A DNA stretch of 60,829 bases. Source: an uncultured Prochlorococcus sp. GTDB taxonomy: Bacteria; Cyanobacteriota; Cyanobacteriia; PCC-6307; Cyanobiaceae. Where the stretch lies: positions 1 to 60,829 of the forward strand of contig CABZLA010000003.1 in assembly GCA_902526435.1 (NCBI GenBank). Direction: 5' to 3'. Below are positions 1 to 10,289 of this stretch, in pieces (position 1 is the stretch's first letter; the number at the start of each line of letters is the position of its first letter). The position numbers and the translations under genes were made by a program. The notes beneath the pieces were generated by a model that saw only the letters and a program-made list of their open reading frames with translations, was not told the origin of the DNA and searched no databases.

Positions 1-907
1 AATTAAAAGGATAGTCGAAGAAAAAGATTGCAATAAGCATGAACGTTTTAATGTATTGACTAATGCGGGAATTTACTGCTTTAGTTGGAAAAGTTTATCA
101 AAGATAATTAATGCTTTAAAAAGTAACAATAAACAAAAAGAACTCTATTTAACTGACACTATTGCCTTATTAAAAAATTCCTATAGCTTTGAAGTTGAAG
201 ACAATGTAGAACTTCAAGGAATTAATAACAGAGTTCAATTATCAGAATGCGAAGAAACTCTTCAAACCTTAATTAAAAAGAAACATATGCTTGGAGGAGT
301 AACTATTATCAATCCAGCGAGTTGCACAATAAGTGAAGAGTCAATATTAGGTCTAGATGTAATAATCGAAGCAAATACTCATATAAGAGGAAATTCTAAA
401 ATTTCTAATAACTGTAAAATTGGCCCAAATTCTTTTATAAAAGATACGATAATTAGTGATAATTGCGAAATTATAAATTCAACGATTTTTAATTCCAAAA
501 TAATGGACCATGTAAAAATTGGTCCTTACAGTCATATAAGACCTAATTGTGAAATTTCTTCTCGCAGCAAAATTGGTAATTTTGTTGAGATAAAAAATAG
601 CAAACTAAATGAGGAAGTTAAGGTTAATCATCTTAGTTATATTGGCGATTCTAAAGTTGGTAAATATACCAATATAGGAGCGGGAACTATTACAGCAAAT
701 TTTGATGGCGCCAAAAAATATCAAACTAATATTGGTAAAAACTCTAGTATTGGAGCCAATACAGTTTTAATAGCGCCTATTAATCTTGGTGACTCAGTAA
801 CTACTGGAGCGGGCTCAGTAATTACTAAAGATTCTCAGAATAATTCCTTAGCTATTGCGAGAAGCAAACAAGTAAATATTGAAAATTGGAAAAAAAATAA
901 ATCCTAA
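1..907 (+). CDS. glmU: GlmU C-terminal part (5' truncated by window edge)
   Basis: Bifunctional UDP-GlcNAc pyrophosphorylase / glucosamine-1-phosphate acetyltransferase, which makes UDP-GlcNAc for peptidoglycan in the cytosol. The frame is open from base 2 and has no stop upstream, so the gene starts outside the window. About 301 residues are visible out of roughly 450 usual for the family, so about 150 N-terminal residues are missing. The visible part holds the end of the uridylyltransferase domain (ELYLTD motif) and then a long left-handed beta-helix of hexapeptide repeats (such as IGPNSF, IGNFVE, IGAGT), with the acetyltransferase signature NFDGAKK. It converges on murF with a 2-bp gap. 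A TTG at 56 opens the longest complete frame but is internal. The identification is firm. Confidence 0.95.
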   Translation, partial: IKRIVEEKDCNKHERFNVLTNAGIYCFSWKSLSKIINALKSNNKQKELYLTDTIALLKNSYSFEVEDNVELQGINNRVQLSECEETLQTLIKKKHMLGGVTIINPASCTISEESILGLDVIIEANTHIRGNSKISNNCKIGPNSFIKDTIISDNCEIINSTIFNSKIMDHVKIGPYSHIRPNCEISSRSKIGNFVEIKNSKLNEEVKVNHLSYIGDSKVGKYTNIGAGTITANFDGAKKYQTNIGKNSSIGANTVLIAPINLGDSVTTGAGSVITKDSQNNSLAIARSKQVNIENWKKNKS

Positions 908-909
908 AA

Positions 910-2280
910 TTAATCAATTGATTTAATAACTTTTTCAAGATGCCAACAACGGCTACCTTTAATAAGGATGAAATCGCCTTTTTTGGTATATTTATTTATA
1001 GTTTCACCAACTATGTTTATCTCATTAAGGAATAAAAATTTTGTACACTTTTTTAAATAATCTGAATAATAGATTTCTTCATTTTTATCACAGATAAAAA
1101 TACATTTTTTTATATCTGATCTATTTATAAAATCAAAAATATCCTTATGATATTTTTTACTTTTATCACCTAATTCCTGCATACTACCAAGAATTAAAAA
1201 ATGATTATTTGGATTATCTAATAAATTATCAATACATGCTTTTACTGATTCTGGAGAAGCGTTATAGGTTTCATCAAATATGGTTGTCTTGTGTGATTTC
1301 AGAATTTTATTCCTTCCATTTAAACTGACAAAATTAAATTTGTTAGTATCTTTGAATTCTATTCCGAACTCTTTTGCAACCGCATACACAAATAAGAAAT
1401 TAAATGCATTGTGAAAACCTTGAAAAGATATTTCAAAGATCTTACCTTCTATGATTACAGAATTATTTGATCTATTAAAAAATCCTTGTAAATTACTTTT
1501 ATAAATATTCTGAGCTTTTTGATTTATATCTATTAGTTCTACTTTAATAATTCTTCCTTTCCAATTTTTCTTTAAAGTTTCCTCTAAAAGCAAATCATTT
1601 GCGGGGATAATTACTACACCCTTTGGGTTTAAATGTTTAGTTATTTCACATTTTGCTTTAGTGATATTTTCTTTTGAGCCTAGTATTCCAATATGAGAGC
1701 TTCCAATATTTGTAATAATTGCGATATCAGGTTCAGAAAATTTAGACAAATTTTCTATCTGCCCAGGACCTCTCATTCCCATTTCAAGTATTAAAGTTTT
1801 ATCTTTCAAGTCAGAATCAAGTATGGTAAGGCCTACCCCAATTTCATTATTGAAATTTAACTGACTTAATTTAATTTTCCCTAATTGCTTTAAAACCTCT
1901 CCCATCATTTCTTTTGTAGTTGTTTTACCAACTGATCCTGTAATTCCTACAACAGGTATATTTAATTTTCTTCTTTTAAATAAAGCTAATTTCTGAAAAG
2001 CTTCTAAAGTATCTGGAACCGTCCAAAAAGGGAACTTATTAGGTAATAAATTCTCCATTCCATCTTTAATTACAACAGCTTTTCCTCCTTTTTTTATAAC
2101 CTCATTAAGAAAATTATGACCATCAAAATTTGTTCCTTTTATAGCAATAAAAAGTTCGCGATTTAATATTTTTCGACTATCAAGACTTATATTATTAAAA
2201 CTTTGAAATTGATTTGTAAGGTTATTCCAATTTTTTATATTACCTAAAATCTTATTAACATCAGATACAGAAAAATCCAT
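910..2280 (-). CDS. murF: UDP-N-acetylmuramoyl-tripeptide--D-alanyl-D-alanine ligase
   Basis: Adds D-Ala-D-Ala to the UDP-MurNAc tripeptide, the last cytosolic step of the peptidoglycan precursor. The 456 residues follow the Mur ligase order: N-terminal substrate domain (about 1-105), central ATPase domain with the P-loop GITGSVGKTTTKE at about 112-124 and the following NFNNEIG motif, and a C-terminal domain with FDETYNASPESV and ILGSMQELG. Length is normal for MurF. It lies 11 bp downstream of glgA on the same strand and is the last gene of the leftward menD-menB-glgA-murF run. MurE and folylpolyglutamate synthase share the fold, but the N-terminal domain and the NNEIG motif fit MurF. Confidence 0.95.
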   Translation of the reverse strand: MDFSVSDVNKILGNIKNWNNLTNQFQSFNNISLDSRKILNRELFIAIKGTNFDGHNFLNEVIKKGGKAVVIKDGMENLLPNKFPFWTVPDTLEAFQKLALFKRRKLNIPVVGITGSVGKTTTKEMMGEVLKQLGKIKLSQLNFNNEIGVGLTILDSDLKDKTLILEMGMRGPGQIENLSKFSEPDIAIITNIGSSHIGILGSKENITKAKCEITKHLNPKGVVIIPANDLLLEETLKKNWKGRIIKVELIDINQKAQNIYKSNLQGFFNRSNNSVIIEGKIFEISFQGFHNAFNFLFVYAVAKEFGIEFKDTNKFNFVSLNGRNKILKSHKTTIFDETYNASPESVKACIDNLLDNPNNHFLILGSMQELGDKSKKYHKDIFDFINRSDIKKCIFICDKNEEIYYSDYLKKCTKFLFLNEINIVGETINKYTKKGDFILIKGSRCWHLEKVIKSID

Positions 2281-2291
2281 TAAAACTTAGA

Positions 2292-3743
2292 TCACATTTT
2301 TTTAAGAGAGGGATCAGCAGATTGCCCATAAGAAAACTTTTCAATTTCAGCAATATCTGGGGATGGCGCCTTAATACCGCATACATCTTTATACATCGAT
2401 TCATATTCTAATGCCGATCTCTGCCAACTAAATTCTTGACTCATAGCTCTGAGCTGTAATAATTTCCAACTATCTTTATGCCTAAATGCCTCCCACGATC
2501 TTACTAGAGCGGTATAAAAGTCAATCGGTTCAAATCGATCAAAGCAAAAACCTGTCCCACTATTATTCTCTGGATCATGTGGCAAAACAGTATCAACCAA
2601 GCCTCCAACTCTTCTTACTATTGGGATTGATCCATATCTCATAGCAAGTAGTTGACTGATACCGCAGGGTTCAAATCGGCTTGGCATTAAGAATGCATCA
2701 GATCCTCCATATATAAGCCTTGATAAAGAATCATCATAAGTAAGAAACACTGAAAACCTTCCAGGATAATCTAATGCTAATTGCCATAATCCGGATTCCA
2801 AAGATCTGTCTCCTGTGCCTAAAATAGCTATTTGAGAATCTGTATATGCGAGTAATCTTCGGGAAACTTGCAAAACCAAATCAACCCCTTTTTGGTCCAC
2901 TAATCTACTTACCATACCTAAAAGATATTTTTTACTATTGACCTCAAGTCCCATTTCTTTCTGAAGAATAATCTTATTTTCTGATCTACTTTCTAAATTT
3001 TTAATATTGAATTGTGCAGGTAACACTTCATCTTTATCAGGATTCCATTCATTTAGATCAATCCCGTTGAGGATGCCTCTTAATTTCCCAGAAATATAAT
3101 TCAATAACCCCTCAAGACTTTCTCCATACTCATGAGTTTTTATCTCATCGGCATATGTTGGAGAAACTGCATTAACTCTATCTGCGTACAACATTGCAGC
3201 AGCCATTGTATGGTCTCCATGCATATACCATGGACACCAGGTCATTTTTTCAAGTTTCCATCTCCATGGTCCTTGATATTTTAAATTATGTATCGTAAAA
3301 ACAGTACTTACTTCAGGATCTTGATGCATCCATACAGGGATCATACCGGTATGCCAATCATGGCAATGTAGAACTTGGGGCTTCCAAAAATTCCAAGAAA
3401 ATTCGGCAGTAGCACTAGCAAAAAATGTAAATCGCCAGTCCTCATTTTCTCCTCCATATATTTGTCCCGAATCAAAAGTTGGATGTCCCACTAAGTAGAT
3501 TACGTAATTATGTATTGGATGTTTTGCTTCATATACGGAGAAATCATTGCCCATAGTATTAGCTCTAAAGACTGGTTCACTTGATACTTCTAGTAGATTC
3601 CATAATTTGCCGTAACCTGGAATCATAACCCTTACATCGTGACCAAGTTTTATCAATGATGGTGGTAATGAGCCAACTACATCTCCCATCCCTCCAACTT
3701 TGATCATTGGAGCACATTCAGCGGCAGCAAGAAGAATTCTCAT
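2292..3743 (-). CDS. glgA: glycogen (starch) synthase
   Basis: Transfers glucose from ADP-glucose to the growing alpha-1,4-glucan. The 483-residue protein has the GT5 start [12 protein letters not shown] and the substrate-binding KVGGMGD at residues 15-21 (KxGG motif), the HCHDWHTG motif, and in the C-terminal half the SRLVDQKG and [19 protein letters not shown] motifs of the nucleotide-sugar domain. It is full length. It sits 44 bp downstream of menB and 11 bp upstream of murF, all leftward. Its partner glgB lies about 27 kb away, so glycogen genes are dispersed. Confidence 0.96.
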   Translation of the reverse strand: MRILLAAAECAPMIKVGGMGDVVGSLPPSLIKLGHDVRVMIPGYGKLWNLLEVSSEPVFRANTMGNDFSVYEAKHPIHNYVIYLVGHPTFDSGQIYGGENEDWRFTFFASATAEFSWNFWKPQVLHCHDWHTGMIPVWMHQDPEVSTVFTIHNLKYQGPWRWKLEKMTWCPWYMHGDHTMAAAMLYADRVNAVSPTYADEIKTHEYGESLEGLLNYISGKLRGILNGIDLNEWNPDKDEVLPAQFNIKNLESRSENKIILQKEMGLEVNSKKYLLGMVSRLVDQKGVDLVLQVSRRLLAYTDSQIAILGTGDRSLESGLWQLALDYPGRFSVFLTYDDSLSRLIYGGSDAFLMPSRFEPCGISQLLAMRYGSIPIVRRVGGLVDTVLPHDPENNSGTGFCFDRFEPIDFYTALVRSWEAFRHKDSWKLLQLRAMSQEFSWQRSALEYESMYKDVCGIKAPSPDIAEIEKFSYGQSADPSLKKM

Positions 3744-3787
3744 TGATTATTTATTATAAAAAGTGCTTTTTAAAGAGTAAGAAACTA

Positions 3788-4645
3788 TTAAGGAGTCCAT
3801 CCGTAATCAGAAAAATCAGGTGGCCGTTTCTCAAGGAAGGCATCTCTGCCCTCTTTTGCTTCATTCGTAGAATAAAATAGCTGAGTAGTGTACCCAGATA
3901 ATTCTTGAATACCTGCTATCCCATCACACTCAGCATTAAATGAAGCCTTAAGTATTCGAATAGCAGTTGGACTATTTCGTAGAATCTCTCTTGCCCAGAT
4001 TACACCCTCAGCTTCTAATTCTTCAATCTTTGTAATCGCATTTACCAAACCCATTTCTAAGGCTTCTTTAGAATTATATTTTCTACATAAAAACCAAATT
4101 TCTCTTGCCTTTCTTTGTCCCACTAATCTTGCTAAATAGCTTGATCCAAATCCCGCATCAAAACTCCCAACTCTTGGACCTGTTTGTCCAAATATTGCAT
4201 TTTCAGACGCAATACTTAGATCACAAATAAGATGTAAAACTTGCCCTCCCCCTATTGCGAAACCAGGGACTAAAGCTATAACCACTTTGGGTAAAGTTCT
4301 TATTAACCTCTGCAATTCCAATACATTTAGTCTTTGATTACCCTCATCATCTTCGTATCCATTTTGACCTCTAACAGTTTGGTCCCCTCCTGAACAAAAG
4401 GAAAAAATTCCCTTTTTATCTGGTCCTGCACCTGTAAAAAGTACAACTCCGATTCTCTCATCATTTCTAACAAGATTGAAAGCATCTAACAGCTCACAAA
4501 CTGTTTTTGGACGAAATGCATTTCTTTTCTCAGGTCGATTAATTGCTATTCTTGCTATCCCGTCTCCACTCTTATGAAACAAGATATCTTCATAAGATTT
4601 CCATTTAATCCAATTTGTGTTAATTTCTCCAGGTAAAACTTTCAT
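3788..4645 (-). CDS. menB: 1,4-dihydroxy-2-naphthoyl-CoA synthase
   Basis: Crotonase-fold enzyme that closes the naphthoquinone ring from o-succinylbenzoyl-CoA. In cyanobacteria this pathway makes phylloquinone, the A1 cofactor of photosystem I. The 285 residues include [10 protein letters not shown], the oxyanion/active-site region [29 protein letters not shown] and the MenB-specific [19 protein letters not shown]. The C terminus ends in [12 protein letters not shown], close to the usual MenB end. It is 30 bp downstream of menD on the same strand, which supports the pathway assignment over a generic enoyl-CoA hydratase. Confidence 0.96.
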   Translation of the reverse strand: MKVLPGEINTNWIKWKSYEDILFHKSGDGIARIAINRPEKRNAFRPKTVCELLDAFNLVRNDERIGVVLFTGAGPDKKGIFSFCSGGDQTVRGQNGYEDDEGNQRLNVLELQRLIRTLPKVVIALVPGFAIGGGQVLHLICDLSIASENAIFGQTGPRVGSFDAGFGSSYLARLVGQRKAREIWFLCRKYNSKEALEMGLVNAITKIEELEAEGVIWAREILRNSPTAIRILKASFNAECDGIAGIQELSGYTTQLFYSTNEAKEGRDAFLEKRPPDFSDYGWTP

Positions 4646-4675
4646 AGATTTAAATAGTTTGAAAAAGCAAATTCA

Positions 4676-6442
4676 TTAATTTGTGAGGATCTTTTTTAAG
4701 ATTAAATTTCTTTCATTCATTTCTTTTTCTACATTAATATCTACTTTGATTATTACTGATTTTTGCATAATAAGGCTCCAATCAAAAGCTTCTCTTAATT
4801 TATTAAAATCTGAAACATTTTTAATTGGGACTTGATAACCTTTTGCTAGGTTTTCCCAATTAATAGATTTAGGCATTATGAAAATTTTCTTTAATTCCTC
4901 TTCTTCTAAATTATTTTTATATAAATTATTAAATATATTTCCACCATTATTATTGATTAATAAGATAGTTAAATTTAATTCAATTGAATTTTCAATGAGG
5001 AACCCGTTGATATCATGAATTAATGCTAAATCTCCAGTCACCAGAAGTAAAGGTTTAGTTATTCTTGCAATACCTAAAGCAAGTGATAAAGTCCCATCTA
5101 TCCCTGAAGCCCCTCTAAAGCTAAAACATTCCCTTGTTAAAGTCGCATTTTCAGAGAATGTGAGCCAGTCTCTAATAGGACTACTAGCTGAGAGCATAAT
5201 TGGATAATTTTCTGGCCAAATTTTAGGTACAAAATTTGCAAGTTTATATTCTGTTATTTCAGTATTTAAAAATAGGTGTTCGTGTAAAATCCCCTTTATT
5301 TTTGCTCCTTCTTTGATCAAAACTTGCCCCAAATTTATCAAAGGTTTACTCTTCTTTTTGTAATCTGAAAATGCTCCTAAAAGTTGATTAACAAAATTAC
5401 TTATTCCAAATTCGTATTCTAAAGATTTTTTTATAGGGTCTAGTTTTCTCATATTATTTTCTTTAACAAGAATTTGTAACCCTTCAAAATTTAATAAAAA
5501 ATCCTCTAAATCATTAGAAGAAGAGAGGGGACCAAGCCTCAAGATCTGATCACATTGAATAATATTTTTATTCTTTTTAAGAATTAATTCCCAATTTTCA
5601 ACTAAACCTTTTAATTCAGCTGAAACGCATGAAACAGGATCAACAAAAACTGGCCATCCTGTAATTTCTTGCAATTTTTTTAAGGCACTATTAAAAGAAA
5701 ACAAATCTCTAGTAGAACCCTGATATGGGCCAACAATAATAATTCCAGGATTAGACAAATTTATCCTTTTAAAAAATTTTTCAGAAAATTGAATATTTTT
5801 ATTCTGTTTATCATTTTTTAAGAATTGATAGGTTTTATTTAAATAAAACCTATCAAAAACCTCGAAACTCTTTTTTTTATTATTTAAAGATATATCTAAA
5901 GGTTTTTCAAATGGAATATTTAAATGAATAGGTCCTGGCGATTGCAGTATTTGTTTTTTTATAGTTTCCACTATTTTCAAAATATCATCATCATTATTTT
6001 CATGAATTCCATTTAAGTTAGTACTCAAATTACTTCTACAAACTGAATTTAAAAATTCCTCTTGATTTACTGTTTGATTAGAACCACAATTTTTTAACCT
6101 TAAAGGCCTATCAGCCGTTATAAATACAATTGATTTACATGATTTATCTGCCTCAATGGCTGCAGGTAATAAATTACCAACGGCAGTTCCAGATGTTGTA
6201 ACAACTAATGATAAATCTCCAGATGCAGTAGTAATTCCAAGGGAATGAAACCCAGCAGATCTCTCATCTATGGAATTAAATACATTTAAGATCCCACGTT
6301 TATTTAACTCTCCTGCAGCTATTGCTAAAGGCGCTGATCTACTGCCTGGACATAAAATTAAATTTTTAACCCCTATTTTTGTAAAAAGATCTAAAAGTTG
6401 TAAACTTCTAAAAAAATTTTGGCATTCTATAGATGATGTCAT
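4676..6442 (-). CDS. menD: SEPHCHC synthase (thiamine-PP dependent)
   Basis: 2-succinyl-5-enolpyruvyl-6-hydroxy-3-cyclohexene-1-carboxylate synthase, the first committed step from isochorismate toward phylloquinone. At 588 residues it is full length. Visible are the N-terminal PYR-domain motif [17 protein letters not shown] with the downstream STDERSAGFxSLG-like block (here [14 protein letters not shown]), a middle Rossmann-like domain, and the C-terminal TPP-binding region with [28 protein letters not shown] and INNNGGNIF. It starts 50 bp from the divergently transcribed lepB, so the two probably share a promoter region. Confidence 0.96.
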   Translation of the reverse strand: MTSSIECQNFFRSLQLLDLFTKIGVKNLILCPGSRSAPLAIAAGELNKRGILNVFNSIDERSAGFHSLGITTASGDLSLVVTTSGTAVGNLLPAAIEADKSCKSIVFITADRPLRLKNCGSNQTVNQEEFLNSVCRSNLSTNLNGIHENNDDDILKIVETIKKQILQSPGPIHLNIPFEKPLDISLNNKKKSFEVFDRFYLNKTYQFLKNDKQNKNIQFSEKFFKRINLSNPGIIIVGPYQGSTRDLFSFNSALKKLQEITGWPVFVDPVSCVSAELKGLVENWELILKKNKNIIQCDQILRLGPLSSSNDLEDFLLNFEGLQILVKENNMRKLDPIKKSLEYEFGISNFVNQLLGAFSDYKKKSKPLINLGQVLIKEGAKIKGILHEHLFLNTEITEYKLANFVPKIWPENYPIMLSASSPIRDWLTFSENATLTRECFSFRGASGIDGTLSLALGIARITKPLLLVTGDLALIHDINGFLIENSIELNLTILLINNNGGNIFNNLYKNNLEEEELKKIFIMPKSINWENLAKGYQVPIKNVSDFNKLREAFDWSLIMQKSVIIKVDINVEKEMNERNLILKKILTN

Positions 6443-6492
6443 AATTTATATAAATACTTTAGAAATTCCTTTTACAAATAAATAATTTAATA

Positions 6493-7077
6493 ATGCAAAA
6501 TCCAGCAGAAAAAAAAAGTTCTATACTAAAGGATTTTAAAAATCTTTTTATTTGGATAATAATTGCTTTAATTATACGATGGCAAGTAATCGAACCAAGA
6601 TGGATTCCCTCAGGATCTATGCTACCTACCCTTCAAATCCAAGATAAAATATTGGTTGAAAAATTAACTCCAAAAATTACTTTTAGTTCAAACTTATCTA
6701 AATTAAAAAATAAAATAATTGTTTTTAATGTTCCAGAACAATTAATTGAAGCTGGGTATGAATCAGATATTGCATTAATTAAAAGGGTAATTGGGGTCCC
6801 TGGAGATAAAGTAGAAGTAAAAGAAGGTAATTTATATTTAAATGATATTGCTCAAGATAATTATATTTCTGACAAGAATATCAACTATTCAATGGGTCCA
6901 TATATTGTTCCTGAGAAATCATTATGGGTAATGGGAGATAACAGAAATAACAGTATGGATTCACATATATGGGGATTTCTACCTTATGAAAAAGTAATAG
7001 GAAAAGCTATTTTTAGATATTGGCCATTAAATAAAATTGGTCCTATTCGGTTCCCTTGTCTTAATAATGTATGTTAA
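6493..7077 (+). CDS. lepB: signal peptidase I
   Basis: Membrane-bound Ser/Lys protease that removes signal peptides from exported proteins. The 194 residues show one N-terminal membrane segment (about 17-29), the nucleophile region PSGSMLPTL with Ser42, the general base in LIKRVIGVPGD (Lys97), and the C-terminal MGDNRNNSMDSHIWGF block. This is the short form with a single anchor that is common in cyanobacteria. It is transcribed divergently from menD and is followed 45 bp later by the DUF760 gene on the same strand. Confidence 0.95.
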   Translation: MQNPAEKKSSILKDFKNLFIWIIIALIIRWQVIEPRWIPSGSMLPTLQIQDKILVEKLTPKITFSSNLSKLKNKIIVFNVPEQLIEAGYESDIALIKRVIGVPGDKVEVKEGNLYLNDIAQDNYISDKNINYSMGPYIVPEKSLWVMGDNRNNSMDSHIWGFLPYEKVIGKAIFRYWPLNKIGPIRFPCLNNVC

Positions 7078-7122
7078 AGGGTTCATAGTGTTGTAGGGTT
7101 TTTATAAGTTGAAGATGCATAA

Positions 7123-7455
7123 ATGTTCAATCCTGAATTTCTAGCTACTGAAAATAATGATCCAAATGATGAGAATGATTTAATTCAATATCTACAAAAA
7201 CAGTCTCCAGAAGTTTTGCAGAGAGTAGCCAAATCGGCTAGTGAAGATATACAAGAAATCATAAGGCACAATGTTCAAGGTCTTCTAGGGATGTTGCCAT
7301 CTGATCAGTTTGATGTAAAAATAACATCTTCAAAAGAGAATATAGCTAATTTACTTTCTTCTGCAATGATGACAGGATATTTCTTAAGACAAATGGAGCA
7401 AAGGAAAGAGCTTGAACAAACTCTAAAAAGTGATGAAGATATGTCCATTGAATAA
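7123..7455 (+). CDS. DUF760 family protein
   Basis: Small soluble protein of 110 residues with no signal peptide or membrane segment. The pattern LIQYLQKQSPEVLQRVAKSA followed by IIRHNVQGLLGMLPS and NLLSSAMMTGYFLRQMEQR is what I recognise as DUF760, found in cyanobacteria and plastid-targeted plant proteins. Function is not known to me. It is predicted mainly helical, ending in a charged tail. It lies 45 bp after lepB on the same strand and its stop is 9 bp from that of the convergent DUF4336 gene. I assign no function. Confidence 0.85.
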   Translation: MFNPEFLATENNDPNDENDLIQYLQKQSPEVLQRVAKSASEDIQEIIRHNVQGLLGMLPSDQFDVKITSSKENIANLLSSAMMTGYFLRQMEQRKELEQTLKSDEDMSIE

Positions 7456-7464
7456 AGAATAAAT

Positions 7465-8631
7465 CTAAATATTTACTTTTTTTGGAATTATCCCCAATTC
7501 AAATAATTTTTTATAGAAATTAATAAGGAATTTATTATCATCTGGTAATTTATTCCATTTATCTGAATTAATTTCATCTATCAAATTCTGACAATTTTCT
7601 TCTTTAAAATCGACAGGGGCAGAATAATGAGCTGATATCAAATATTCCATATTTTCATAAGTTTTAATTTTTTCTAGCCATCCAAGGAGTACTTGTTTTG
7701 ATCTAGGAAATATTAAATTTTGCAAAACAGGGGCAATCTGTATCTTAGGAATATTTTCGCCCATAATTTCAACTAAAGATGATTCCCAATCTTCATCCCA
7801 TAAAAAAGGATAAATCCCAAAATGTGATTTCTTATTTCGAAGACCATCTTTAAAAGAGTATTTGATAATTTGTTTCAGAGAGGGAATATTTAATTTTCCT
7901 GGTTTTAAAAAAGATGAAAATAGTACAATTCTTGCCCAACCTTTTTTTCTAGATTCAACATTATCAAGAATAGGTTCATCGCCTCGATCTCTCGAATGAA
8001 ATAATAAAGGGGTAGGGTCGAAGTCAAATATTTCTGGAGGCGTTGCTTCTATGCCAACTATTGCGTCTGTAACATGAAGTGTCCTTGTTGAAAGATGATA
8101 ACAACTCACCTCCTGGTAAGTTCCAAGTCCTAAATTCAAAGGACCTAGTGAAGACCATTTAAAACATTCTTCATAAGGAGTTCCATCTTTAAAAAGTATC
8201 TTCGTCCTTTTTGATGGGATCCCAAGGAAATCTAAAGGAAGATTAATTGGAAAACTCCATTGGCCAGGACATAACCAAATCTCAGCATCCTTAAAAACTC
8301 TTGCTAATGCTGGTAATCCAATTTTATGTTCTAATCCAGAAGCACTAGGGAGCACAATTGTTTTTACTTTTCCATAAATGGAGATTAATTTTTCTAATTC
8401 ATGTACAAGTTCCTTAGTAGGGGGTAAAGGGTTAATTAGCATTAGTCCATTATTAACCTTAACTATTGTCATTCTTATTGGGACTGCAACATAATATAAG
8501 CCCTGAATCTGTTCCAAGGACCATATTTCGTTAGGAATTATTTCTCTGAGAATAGTTTTCTTTTTCCCATATGGATATAAAGGAAATAAAGGCCACCAAT
8601 TCCAACTTTTGTTATTTAGGTAATTGTCCAT
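7465..8631 (-). CDS. DUF4336 family protein (metallo-beta-lactamase-like fold expected)
   Basis: 388-residue protein that I recognise as DUF4336, a cyanobacterial and plant family thought to derive from the metallo-beta-lactamase fold. The N-terminal half has VAVPIRMTIVKVNNGLMLINP and VKTIVLPSASGLEHKIG, corresponding to the place where an MBL enzyme would carry HxHxDH; here the metal cluster is mostly lost, leaving EH. There is no signal peptide. The start lies 5 bp after the stop of the manganese-transporter permease on the same strand, so it is very likely on the same mRNA. A link to metal handling is inference from position only. Confidence 0.8.
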   Translation of the reverse strand: MDNYLNNKSWNWWPLFPLYPYGKKKTILREIIPNEIWSLEQIQGLYYVAVPIRMTIVKVNNGLMLINPLPPTKELVHELEKLISIYGKVKTIVLPSASGLEHKIGLPALARVFKDAEIWLCPGQWSFPINLPLDFLGIPSKRTKILFKDGTPYEECFKWSSLGPLNLGLGTYQEVSCYHLSTRTLHVTDAIVGIEATPPEIFDFDPTPLLFHSRDRGDEPILDNVESRKKGWARIVLFSSFLKPGKLNIPSLKQIIKYSFKDGLRNKKSHFGIYPFLWDEDWESSLVEIMGENIPKIQIAPVLQNLIFPRSKQVLLGWLEKIKTYENMEYLISAHYSAPVDFKEENCQNLIDEINSDKWNKLPDDNKFLINFYKKLFELGIIPKKVNI

Positions 8632-8636
8632 TTTTA

Positions 8637-9509
8637 CTAATAATTAGAAAATAATTTTTTAAATTTAAATATCCCGTATCTTGGAGCAAATAAAAAAGCA
8701 AATAAAAATATAAACGTTTGAACTAATACAATAGAACCGCCAGTTTCAAGATCAAACCAAAAGCTAAAATAAATACCAAATACACTTGAAATTACGGCAC
8801 TAATTACTGAAATGATGGTCATATTATCAAACTTATCTGTTAATAAATATGCTGTTGCACCTGGAGTAATTAGCATTGCAACAACCAGAACTATTCCAAC
8901 AGACTGTAATCCAACTACAGCGGCTAAAGACAAGCATGTAAGTAATAAATAATGAAGGAATAAGACATTAATACCTACTGTTTTTGCGTGTCTTGGATCA
9001 AAGCAATAAAGTATTAAATCTTTCCTAAAAACTGACAGGAGTATTACCACTAATAGAGAGATAAATACCGTTTGTTTTACATCTGAGAGAGAAATCCCTA
9101 GAGGGCTACCAAAAAGAATTGAGTGCAGATCAATATTACTTTTAATCTTTGAAACTAAAACTATTCCAAGAGCAAAAAAACCAGTAAAAACCAAGCCAAT
9201 TACGGTATCTTCTTTAACTCTGGATTTTTGTTTAACAAATCCTATTAAAGCGACAGAACCCACTCCAAAAATGAATGCCCCAAGTGAAAAAGGAAGTCCC
9301 AAAGCATAAGCCACAACAACACCAGGCATTACAGAGTGAGATACCGCATCTCCCATTAAAGCCCAACCTTTAAGTGTTAAATAACTAGATAAAAATCCAC
9401 AAACAGCTGCTACTAATGAGCTCATCAATAGAGCTTTTCTCATAAATTCATGAGATAAAGGATCTGCTAGAAAAGAAGTTATATTTGTAGATAAAAAGCA
9501 TAGATCCAT
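8637..9509 (-). CDS. mntB: manganese-type ABC transporter, membrane permease
   Basis: Integral membrane subunit of a cluster A-I metal importer (ABC-3 family). The 290 residues form about eight hydrophobic segments, with the family motif LKGWALMGDAVSHSVMPGVV near residues 47-66 and VVGLQSVGIVLVVAMLITPGATAYL in the second half. It follows the ATPase gene by 11 bp and precedes DUF4336 by 5 bp. The gene order substrate protein - ATPase - permease is that of mntC-mntA-mntB in Synechocystis. Manganese specificity is taken from the ligand residues of the partner binding protein, not from this gene. Confidence 0.85.
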   Translation of the reverse strand: MDLCFLSTNITSFLADPLSHEFMRKALLMSSLVAAVCGFLSSYLTLKGWALMGDAVSHSVMPGVVVAYALGLPFSLGAFIFGVGSVALIGFVKQKSRVKEDTVIGLVFTGFFALGIVLVSKIKSNIDLHSILFGSPLGISLSDVKQTVFISLLVVILLSVFRKDLILYCFDPRHAKTVGINVLFLHYLLLTCLSLAAVVGLQSVGIVLVVAMLITPGATAYLLTDKFDNMTIISVISAVISSVFGIYFSFWFDLETGGSIVLVQTFIFLFAFLFAPRYGIFKFKKLFSNY

Positions 9510-9520
9510 ACAACTAGGTT

Positions 9521-10285
9521 TTATGATTCAGGTCCAAACAAGACATCTGGCGACACCCCTCCAAAAGTACTTGTAATATTTTCTGGAGTAAATACTTCCG
9601 ATGTCTCTCCATAAGCAACAACTGTCTTATTAATTAAAAGAACTAAATCGCAAAATTCACGAACATGAATCATATCGTGAGTAGATAGCAAAATTGTTTT
9701 CCCTTCATTTTTAAATTGAATAAATAATTCTGAGATAAGTTTCTCAGTTCTAATATCAACTCCCGCAAAGGGTTCATCAAGTAATAGTATTGAAGCCCGT
9801 TGTGCAATAGCTCTTGCTAAAAAAGTTCTTTTCCTCTGCCCTCCGGATAAGTTGCCAATTGGGGCAGCTGAAAGTTCAATAAGATCAACTCTTTCAATAG
9901 CATCCTTAACAGCTTGAATATCTGATTCTCTTGGAGATCTCAGAACATTCATTGACCCATATCGACCCATCATTACAACATCCCATACACTTACTGGAAA
10001 TTGACTATCAATTCCTTCACTTTGAGGAACATATGCAATTGACTGATCTTGTTGAGCAATTCTTAAAGACTCACCATTTATTCTTATTTTACCTTTTGAG
10101 ATATTTACAAACCCAGTCAAGGCATTAAAGAAAGTTGTTTTCCCAGCACCATTCATTCCTACTAATCCACAAATTTGGCCGGCCTTTAATCTTAAATTCG
10201 CATCATATAAAGCAACTTTACCGTGATAATCAACACAGATATTTTCTGCCTCAATTCTATAACTTTTGTAATTAAGTTCATCCAT
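9521..10285 (-). CDS. mntA: manganese-type ABC transporter, ATPase
   Basis: Cytosolic ATP-binding subunit of the importer, 254 residues. Walker A is GMNGAGKTT (about 43-51), the ABC signature is NLSGGQRKR and Walker B is ILLLDEPFAGVD, followed by the switch His in LLSTHD. It lies 4 bp after mntC and 11 bp before mntB, so the three are one transcription unit. By sequence alone it could equally serve zinc or iron; the assignment to manganese rests on mntC. Confidence 0.88.
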   Translation of the reverse strand: MDELNYKSYRIEAENICVDYHGKVALYDANLRLKAGQICGLVGMNGAGKTTFFNALTGFVNISKGKIRINGESLRIAQQDQSIAYVPQSEGIDSQFPVSVWDVVMMGRYGSMNVLRSPRESDIQAVKDAIERVDLIELSAAPIGNLSGGQRKRTFLARAIAQRASILLLDEPFAGVDIRTEKLISELFIQFKNEGKTILLSTHDMIHVREFCDLVLLINKTVVAYGETSEVFTPENITSTFGGVSPDVLFGPES

Positions 10286-10289
10286 ATTT

